A stretch of 11,715 nucleotides of DNA from Acidobacteriota bacterium (GTDB lineage: Bacteria; Acidobacteriota; Blastocatellia; Pyrinomonadales; Pyrinomonadaceae): positions 1 through 11,715 of the forward strand of contig JAEZJR010000274.1 in NCBI GenBank assembly GCA_023415725.1, given 5' to 3'. The notes below the pieces were generated by a model. That model was given only the letters and a program-made list of their open reading frames with translations. It was not told the origin of the DNA and did no database searches. Below are positions 7,552 through 11,715 of this stretch, in pieces; position 1 is the stretch's first letter; each line of letters opens with the position of its first letter. The position numbers were made by a program, and so were the translations under genes.

Positions 7552-7821
7552 TTACCTGCGGAGACCGAGGCGCTCGATTATCGCGTGATATTCGTTGATA
7601 TTGCGGCGCTTGAGGTAATCCAGAAGTTTACGACGACGGGAGACCATTTTGAGCAGCCCGCGACGCGAGTGGTTGTCTTTCTTGTGCACCTTGAAGTGCT
7701 CGGTGAGCTCGTTGATGCGCTGCGTGAGCAATGCGATCTGAACCTGCGACGACCCGCTATCATTGTCGTGCGTCTTGTAATCACCTACGATCTGTTCTTT
7801 TACTTCTTTTGCTGTTGCCAT
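7552..7821 (-). CDS. rpsO: 30S ribosomal protein S15
   Basis: Small-subunit ribosomal protein that binds the 16S rRNA three-way junction (helices 20-22) early in assembly. At 89 residues it has the normal length. The full S15 pattern is visible: the conserved HDNDSGSSQVQIALLTQRI loop and helix, then LTEHFKVHKKDNHSRRGLL, and the C-terminal MVSRRRKLLDYLKRRNINEY with the IIERLGLRR end. The ATG has AGGG nine bases upstream; a fuller AGGAGAGG lies 19 bases upstream, with a small potential hairpin between. It sits between accC and pnp. S15 represses its own mRNA in several bacterial groups through different leader structures, and a plausible structured leader is present here (7853-7891). Confidence 0.97.
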   Translation of the reverse strand: MATAKEVKEQIVGDYKTHDNDSGSSQVQIALLTQRINELTEHFKVHKKDNHSRRGLLKMVSRRRKLLDYLKRRNINEYHAIIERLGLRR

Positions 7822-7852
7822 GTTGTATTGCCCTAAACGGCCTCTCCTAGCT

Positions 7853-7891
7853 CGCAGTAACTCCGGCTTTCTTTGGTCGCCGGTAACCGCG
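7853..7891 (-). promoter_or_regulatory. Structured rpsO leader, candidate S15-binding element
   Basis: In the - strand RNA, CGCGGU (complement of 7886-7891) pairs with ACUGCG (7853-7858). After a UA/AGUU internal loop, CCGGC (7879-7883) pairs with GCCGG (7863-7867), closed by an 11-base purine-rich loop. The lower helix has a G-U pair next to a G-C pair, as in the GU/GC motif S15 contacts in 16S rRNA. It ends 31 bases upstream of the rpsO ATG. That the region folds is read from the sequence; that S15 binds it is inference. Confidence 0.45.
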
Positions 7892-7945
7892 AAAAATTAT
7901 TGATCTAACCCCTTGAAAATACTTTGGTTAAACTTGGGAAATGAT

Positions 7946-7966
7946 ACCGCTAAAGCTGCGGTTTTT
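7946..7966. terminator. Weak hairpin after accC
   Basis: A 5-bp stem (accgc 7946-7950, gcggt 7958-7962) with a seven-base loop lies eight bases after the accC stop. The better T-run (tttt, 7963-7966) is on the + strand, facing antisense into accC. On the - strand the tail is only ATCATTT. It may weakly end accC transcripts or limit antisense transcription. The short stem makes chance likely. Confidence 0.3.
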
Positions 7967-7970
7967 CAAT

Positions 7971-9329
7971 TCAATCTACCTCGTATTTGAACTCTTCCAT
8001 GAACTTTGTCGAGAAGTCACCCTTCCGGAATTTCTCGTCGGCCATGATCTTTTTGTGAAGCGGGATCGTCGTCTTGATCCCTTCGACCACCATCAGGTCC
8101 AGTGCTCTCTGCATTCGTGCGATCGCAACCTCACGGGTGCGAGCGTGGACGATCAATTTCGCTATCATCGAGTCGTAATACGGCGGCACGGTGTAGCCCG
8201 GATAAACAGCTGTATCGACACGAACGCCGGGGCCGCCCGGGAGATTGAACGTCGTGATCTTTCCAGGGCTCGGCGTGAACTTAACGGGATCCTCCGCGTT
8301 GATACGGCACTCGATCGAATGTCCGCGGAAGACCACCTCTTCCTGCGTGTACTGAAGGTCCTCACCGGAAGCGATGCGGATCTGGTTCCTCACGATATCA
8401 GCGAGCGTGATCATCTCCGTCACGGGATGCTCCACCTGGATTCGGGTGTTCATCTCCATGAAATAGAAGCTGCCGTCCTCGTCGAGCAGAAATTCGAAGG
8501 TGCCCGCGCTGGAGTAACCGATCTCCTTGCACGCTTTAACGGCGACGGCTCCCATCGCCTCACGCTGTTCTGGAGTGAGGACGGGAGACGGGGCCTCCTC
8601 AAGAAGCTTTTGGTGGCGGCGCTGGATGGAGCACTCGCGTTCGCCGAGGTGGATGCAGTTGCCGTGCTCATCGGCAAGCACCTGGATCTCAATGTGGCGT
8701 GGACGCTCGATGTAGCGCTCGATGTAAACGGAACCGTTCTTGAACGCTGCGAGGGCCTCCGCCTGTGCTGTCTCAAGGTTGCCCCTGAGTTCGGATTCGG
8801 AGCGAACGATCCGCATTCCTCGTCCGCCGCCGCCGGCCGCTGCTTTGATGATCACAGGGAACCCGATCTCACGAGCGAGAGCGACCGCGTCATCGGCGTG
8901 TTCGATCGGATCAGGGCTGCCGGGCAGGATCGGAACGCCGGCAGCCTGCATCGTCCTGCGGGCCTCGACCTTGTCGCCCATCATCGCGATCACATCGGCG
9001 TTCGGGCCGATGAACTTGATGTTGCAGTCGTCGCAGATGCGGGCAAAGGTCGCCGATTCAGCCAGGAACCCGTAGCCGGGATGGATCGCGTCCACGTTCG
9101 TGATCTCAGCGGCGCTGATGATCGCGGGGATGTTGAGGTAGCTCTGAGCGGATGGAGCAGCACCGATGCATACGGCCTCGTCCGCGAACCGAACGTGCAG
9201 GGCTTCCCTGTCCGCTTCGGAATGCACGGCGACCGTCTGGATCCCCATTTCCTTGCAGGTCCAGATGATCCGGTTAGCGATCTCGCCCCGGTTCGCGATC
9301 AGAATTTTGCGAATTTCGCGTGTTGCCAT
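7971..9329 (-). CDS. accC: Acetyl-CoA carboxylase, biotin carboxylase subunit
   Basis: ATP-grasp enzyme that carboxylates the biotin on AccB with bicarbonate and ATP, the first half-reaction of malonyl-CoA synthesis. At 452 residues it is a stand-alone subunit of normal length (E. coli about 449). It has the N-terminal KILIANRGEIANRI (8-21), HPGYGFLAES (83-92), the glycine-rich ATP loop KAAAGGGGRGM (162-172), RRHQKLLEEAP (237-247) and the active-site stretch MEMNTRIQVEHPVTE (291-305), with Glu292, Asn294, Arg296 and Glu300 where the family has its catalytic residues. The C-terminal domain follows from about 335. The ATG has AGGA four bases upstream. It follows accB, its partner, with a 118-bp gap almost filled by a palindromic repeat. 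No carboxyltransferase genes (accA, accD) are in the window, so they must be elsewhere. Confidence 0.97.
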   Translation of the reverse strand: MATREIRKILIANRGEIANRIIWTCKEMGIQTVAVHSEADREALHVRFADEAVCIGAAPSAQSYLNIPAIISAAEITNVDAIHPGYGFLAESATFARICDDCNIKFIGPNADVIAMMGDKVEARRTMQAAGVPILPGSPDPIEHADDAVALAREIGFPVIIKAAAGGGGRGMRIVRSESELRGNLETAQAEALAAFKNGSVYIERYIERPRHIEIQVLADEHGNCIHLGERECSIQRRHQKLLEEAPSPVLTPEQREAMGAVAVKACKEIGYSSAGTFEFLLDEDGSFYFMEMNTRIQVEHPVTEMITLADIVRNQIRIASGEDLQYTQEEVVFRGHSIECRINAEDPVKFTPSPGKITTFNLPGGPGVRVDTAVYPGYTVPPYYDSMIAKLIVHARTREVAIARMQRALDLMVVEGIKTTIPLHKKIMADEKFRKGDFSTKFMEEFKYEVD

Positions 9330-9337
9330 TTGGTCCT

Positions 9338-9445
9338 AACCACAAAGACGCAGAGGCGCTGAGGGAAATTTGCGAAAAGGATCAGGTGCCGTGGCGGCTC
9401 GAGATTCTCTTAATATTCTCTCTGCGTCTCCGCGTCTTTGCGGTG
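9338..9445. repeat. Imperfect palindromic repeat element between accB and accC
   Basis: Left arm 9338-9370 (begins aaccacaaagacgc) and right arm 9412-9445 (its complement begins caccgcaaagacgc) are inverted copies. 22 of the first 28 positions match and the ends (aaatt/aatatt) are also similar. About 41 bases separate them. The element starts two bases from the accB stop and ends eight bases before the accC ATG. It codes for nothing convincing. From memory, 'caaagacgc' foldback repeats are scattered in many bacterial genomes and often produce spurious annotated peptides; copy number in this genome cannot be seen here. Confidence 0.75.
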
Positions 9446-9447
9446 AA

Positions 9448-9996
9448 TCACTTTTTGATACCGAAAAGCGGCTGGCCATACTCGACGGGTTGGCCGTTCT
9501 CGACGTAGATCTTGACGATCTCTCCGCTGGTTTCCGCCTGGATCTCGTTCATCAGCTTCATCGCTTCGACGATGCAGACGACGGTTTCCGGTGAGACGGT
9601 GCTGCCCTCGGATACGTAGGGCGGCTTTTCAGGCGAAGGTGACCGATAGAACGTGTCGACGATCGGAGAGGTGATCTTGTAGAGATTCGCGTCCACATCC
9701 ACCGCAGCTGCGGGGGCTTCAGAAGCAGCCGGAGCGGCGTGTGCGGGTGCCGCTTGCTGCGGAGCCACTGCCTGCTGCACCGGAGCCGCGAAGACCGGAG
9801 CGTTCACCTGTTTGCTCAGACGCACGCGAATGTTCTCATTCTCGAACTCGAAATCGGTGAACCCGTGCTCGTTGACGAGTTCCGCAAGCTCGCGAAGTTC
9901 GTCCATGTTGAACGAAGCATCAACAGCCTGTTTTTTCGACTTGCTCTTGCCGGCCGGTTTCTCTTTCGCTTCCGCAGAAGCGCTCGTTTCACCCAT
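9448..9996 (-). CDS. accB: Acetyl-CoA carboxylase, biotin carboxyl carrier protein
   Basis: Carries biotin between biotin carboxylase (AccC) and the carboxyltransferase in fatty-acid synthesis. The chosen ATG gives 182 aa and has a perfect AGGAGG nine bases upstream; an ATG three codons earlier (10005) directly abuts that AGGAGG and so is too close. Residues 1-27 are a Ser/Lys-rich extension before the usual start-like helix MDELRELAELVNEHGFTDFE (31-50). An Ala/Pro/Gln-rich flexible linker follows (about 66-102), then the biotinyl domain (about 105-182) with the 'thumb' YRSPSPEKPPYV (117-128) and EAMKLMNEI, where Lys147 is the biotinylation site. It starts 24 bases after rplQ, so it is very probably co-transcribed with the RpoA/L17 genes. 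accC follows after a palindromic repeat. Confidence 0.97.
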   Translation of the reverse strand: MGETSASAEAKEKPAGKSKSKKQAVDASFNMDELRELAELVNEHGFTDFEFENENIRVRLSKQVNAPVFAAPVQQAVAPQQAAPAHAAPAASEAPAAAVDVDANLYKITSPIVDTFYRSPSPEKPPYVSEGSTVSPETVVCIVEAMKLMNEIQAETSGEIVKIYVENGQPVEYGQPLFGIKK

Positions 9997-10020
9997 CGTG
10001 ATCATCCTCCTGTCCGTTCA

Positions 10021-10524
10021 CTAGCCTTTCGCGGCAAGTTCGCGGGGGTTGTCGACCAATTCGATAACAGCCATCTCGGCGTTGTCTCCACTGCGGCGGC
10101 CGAGCCTGATGATGCGGGTGTAGCCGCCGTTACGATCTTTATATCGCGGTCCGAGTTCGCCGAACAGACGCTGCACGGCCTTGACGCCGGCGGTACGTTC
10201 GATCGGGTCCTTCGCCTCGCCCTTCTTTCCGCGGAAGCGGCTCTGGGCGATCTTGAAGGTGCTGTTGCCCGCGTGGAAGTAACGAGCAGCCTGGCGGCGG
10301 AGGTGAACCTCCTGGGTCTTAGCTCCGTCGCCGTCAAGCGACTGAGCCTTCTTCGCGAGCGTGATCGCCTTTTCGACGAACGGGCGAAGTTCCTTCGCCT
10401 TCGGTACTGTCGTGACGATGTAATCCTTGTCCGCGTTGATCAGCGAGGTCGCGAGGTTCCTGAGCATCGACATCCGATGCTCCGTTGTCCTGCCCAATTT
10501 ACGATGTGCCTTTAAATGTCTCAT
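10021..10524 (-). CDS. rplQ: 50S ribosomal protein L17 with internal insertion
   Basis: Large-subunit ribosomal protein. From the ATG at 10524 it is 167 aa and begins MRHLKAHRKLGRTTEHR, the family's normal N-terminus; TTVPKAKELRPFVEKAITLAKK (39-60) and GELGPRYKDRNGGYTRIIRL (122-141) are diagnostic. It is longer than E. coli L17 (127 aa), mainly because about 30 residues (roughly 84-113, HAGNSTFKIAQSRFRGKKGE onward) are inserted before the last conserved block. An alternative in-frame ATG at 10551 would add nine residues (MTSLTSKTD) and exists because a 27-bp unit is duplicated here. Neither ATG has a Shine-Dalgarno sequence. It follows rpoA, the near-universal bacterial order, and precedes accB by 24 bases. 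Identity is certain; the exact start is less so. Confidence 0.95.
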   Translation of the reverse strand: MRHLKAHRKLGRTTEHRMSMLRNLATSLINADKDYIVTTVPKAKELRPFVEKAITLAKKAQSLDGDGAKTQEVHLRRQAARYFHAGNSTFKIAQSRFRGKKGEAKDPIERTAGVKAVQRLFGELGPRYKDRNGGYTRIIRLGRRSGDNAEMAVIELVDNPRELAAKG

Positions 10525-10567
10525 GTCAGTCTTGGAAGTCAGGGAAGTCATGTCAGTCTTGGAAGTC
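10521..10567. repeat. 20-bp direct repeat over the rplQ start
   Basis: The same 20 bases (beginning tcatgtcagtc, ending ggaagtc) occur at 10521-10540 and 10548-10567, a 27-bp period. On the - strand each copy holds ATG preceded by CTGAC. The downstream copy contains the likely rplQ start, and the upstream copy supplies a second ATG exactly nine codons earlier in the same frame. Confidence 0.85.
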
Positions 10568-10612
10568 CGGGCCAGAAACGACTTGCCAGACTTCCCGGCC
10601 TTCCAGACTTCC
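10534..10612. repeat. Foldback array of ggaagtc/gacttcc motifs between rpoA and rplQ
   Basis: Three copies of ggaagtc (10534, 10543, 10561) are followed on the same strand by two copies of the inverse gacttcc (10589, 10606). Related degenerate pieces (acttgcc, ccttcc) lie between. Almost the whole 99-bp rpoA-rplQ gap is made of these motifs and can fold back on itself. No T-run follows, so it is not a terminator. It looks like an expanded or inserted repeat element. Confidence 0.7.
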
Positions 10613-10623
10613 TAGACTAATTC

Positions 10624-11640
10624 TTAGTCCATGTCTCGCCCGCCCGATCCGGGGATCGGATTGCCCTGCTCGTCAAATTCCATTCCGAAATCGAGCCCCA
10701 TCCCGTGGAGCAGGTCCTTGATCTCGGTGAGCGACTTCTTGCCGAAGTTCTTCGTGTGGAGCATGTCCTTCTCGCTCCGCTTGATGAGGTCGCGGATGGA
10801 GCGGATATCGGCGTTCTTCAGGCAGTTGTACGAGCGAACGGAAAGCTCGAGTTCGTCGACCGGCTTGTCGAGCAGGTCGTTGCGCATCAGCGGCGGCCGA
10901 GCGATGTCCTCGTATTTGTATTCTTCTTCCTCTTCCTCGAAGTTGATGAAGATGGACATATGGTCCTTCACCAATTTCGCAGCGAGGCCGATCGAATCTT
11001 CAGGAGCGACGGAGCCATCGGTCCACACCTCAAGGATGAGCTTGTCGAACTCGGTGTTGGAACCCTGACGGGTCTTGTCGACCGTGTAGTTGACCTTCTT
11101 GATCGGCGTGTGGACGGAATCGACCGGGATGTACCCGACGGAAAGGTCCTCGTCGTTGTTGAATTCCGCCGAGACATAACCGCGACCGCGCTTGAGGCGC
11201 ATCTCGACGTTGAAGCTGCCCGAGCCGCTGATCGTCGCGATGTGGATGCTCTGATCGAGGATCTCGACGTCGCCGTCGGCCTCTATGTCGCCGCTGGTCA
11301 CTTCGCCCTTGCCCTTCTTGGAGATGGTGAGCGTCTTCGGACCGGAGCCGTTAAGCTTGAACGGGATCTGCTTGAGATTGAGGATCACGTCGGTGGCGTC
11401 CTCAACGACGCCCGGGATCGGAGAGAATTCGTGCTCGACGCCCTCGATCTTTACTGCGGTGACGGCGGCCCCTTCGATCGAGGACAGCAATGCCCGGCGG
11501 ATCGAGTTACCGATGGTGGTGCCGAATCCGCGCTCGAACGGCTGGGCGTAGAATTTACCGTAACGATCGGTGAGCGTTTCGGTCTCCACATTCAGCCGGC
11601 TAGGCATTTGGAAATTGGTCCAGTGATTGCTCGTAGTCAT
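10624..11640 (-). CDS. rpoA: DNA-directed RNA polymerase subunit alpha
   Basis: Alpha subunit that nucleates RNA polymerase assembly and contacts UP elements and activators. At 338 residues it is full length. The N-terminal domain carries QPFERGFGTTIGNSIRRALL (33-52) and PIPGVVEDATDVILNLK (74-90). An acidic stretch EEEEEEYKYED (235-245) forms the linker. The C-terminal domain has LDKPVDELELSVRSYNCLK (257-275) and NFGKKSLTEIKDLL (298-311). Arg269, Asn272, Cys273 and Lys275 align with the DNA-contacting Arg265, Asn268, Cys269 and Lys271 of E. coli. The start is the first ATG, with only a weak AAAGAA upstream; the next in-frame ATG (Met12, 11607) is possible and would begin nearer the usual N-terminus. 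It heads the visible part of a run continuing to rplQ. rpsD usually lies upstream, but no recognisable part of it is in 11641-11715. Confidence 0.98.
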   Translation of the reverse strand: MTTSNHWTNFQMPSRLNVETETLTDRYGKFYAQPFERGFGTTIGNSIRRALLSSIEGAAVTAVKIEGVEHEFSPIPGVVEDATDVILNLKQIPFKLNGSGPKTLTISKKGKGEVTSGDIEADGDVEILDQSIHIATISGSGSFNVEMRLKRGRGYVSAEFNNDEDLSVGYIPVDSVHTPIKKVNYTVDKTRQGSNTEFDKLILEVWTDGSVAPEDSIGLAAKLVKDHMSIFINFEEEEEEYKYEDIARPPLMRNDLLDKPVDELELSVRSYNCLKNADIRSIRDLIKRSEKDMLHTKNFGKKSLTEIKDLLHGMGLDFGMEFDEQGNPIPGSGGRDMD

Positions 11641-11715
11641 AGTGTTCTTTTTTAAAATTGGTCACGGGTCGGCTTTGTCCCCGGCTGCGGCTAGCAAAGA
11701 ACGAACTTCCTGCAC
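11641..11715. other. Non-coding end of window upstream of rpoA
   Basis: Seventy-five bases remain upstream of rpoA. On the - strand none of the three frames shows a recognisable C-terminus of S4 or another expected neighbour. The last 20 or so bases before rpoA are A/T-rich (TTTTAAAAAAG). I see no clear promoter, and transcription probably enters from beyond the window. Confidence 0.4.

Noticed and set aside
7941..9362. Long open frame (473 codons) antisense to accC
   Set aside because: It is a mirror of a certain biotin carboxylase gene, and its ends run into the palindromic repeat and the accC 3' hairpin. No protein family is recognisable.
9320..9594. Short + strand frames across the accB-accC gap
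   Set aside because: They translate the palindromic repeat (peptides such as NHKDAEALREI), a familiar source of false gene calls.
1..11715. A defence system, prophage, transposon or CRISPR array
   Set aside because: Every sizeable frame not antisense to another is a core housekeeping gene except one small membrane protein. No integrase, transposase, Cas or toxin-antitoxin gene and no regularly spaced repeats were seen.

Overview
This window is an ordinary core-gene region of a fairly GC-rich bacterial chromosome. The gene content (primary sigma factor, RNA polymerase alpha, ribosomal proteins L17 and S15, acetyl-CoA carboxylase AccB/AccC, PNPase, glycyl-tRNA synthetase, CCA-adding enzyme) is plainly bacterial. 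The eukaryote/archaeal-like alpha2 glycyl-tRNA synthetase, an L17 with an internal insertion, the order rpoA-rplQ-accB-accC-rpsO-pnp and an intergenic 'CACAAAGACGC' foldback repeat make me favour an uncultured Acidobacteriota (Blastocatellia-like) source. That is an inference from memory of similar genomes; no taxonomic marker in the window proves it.

Layout: rpoD (85-1818) is the only gene on the + strand. It converges on cca, with 21 bp between the two stop codons, and its terminator lies inside the last codons of cca. All other genes are on the - strand. Read in their own direction (right to left), they are rpoA, rplQ, accB, accC, rpsO, pnp, a terminator, glyS, a second terminator, a small two-helix membrane protein, and cca. 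The membrane protein and cca overlap by 4 bp. The two strong hairpin/T-run signals (after pnp and after glyS) divide the strand into three blocks: rpoA to pnp (perhaps with an internal start before rpsO), glyS alone, and the membrane protein plus cca.

The rpoA-to-pnp block couples transcription and translation machinery (RpoA, L17, S15), RNA turnover (PNPase) and the first step of fatty-acid synthesis (biotin carboxyl carrier protein and biotin carboxylase). glyS and cca both serve tRNA charging and maturation.

The more interesting material lies between the genes. There is a repeat array around the rplQ start that duplicates its start codon in frame and leaves no Shine-Dalgarno sequence. An imperfect palindromic element fills the accB-accC gap. 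A structured leader before rpsO carries a GU/GC helix of the kind S15 recognises. Hairpins occupy the rpsO-pnp gap, with one directly ahead of the pnp ribosome-binding site. glyS has a very short, SD-less leader. I found no tRNA or rRNA gene, CRISPR array, prophage, insertion sequence or defence system, and no stretch over 300 bp lacks a gene. I do not see an undescribed multi-gene system here.
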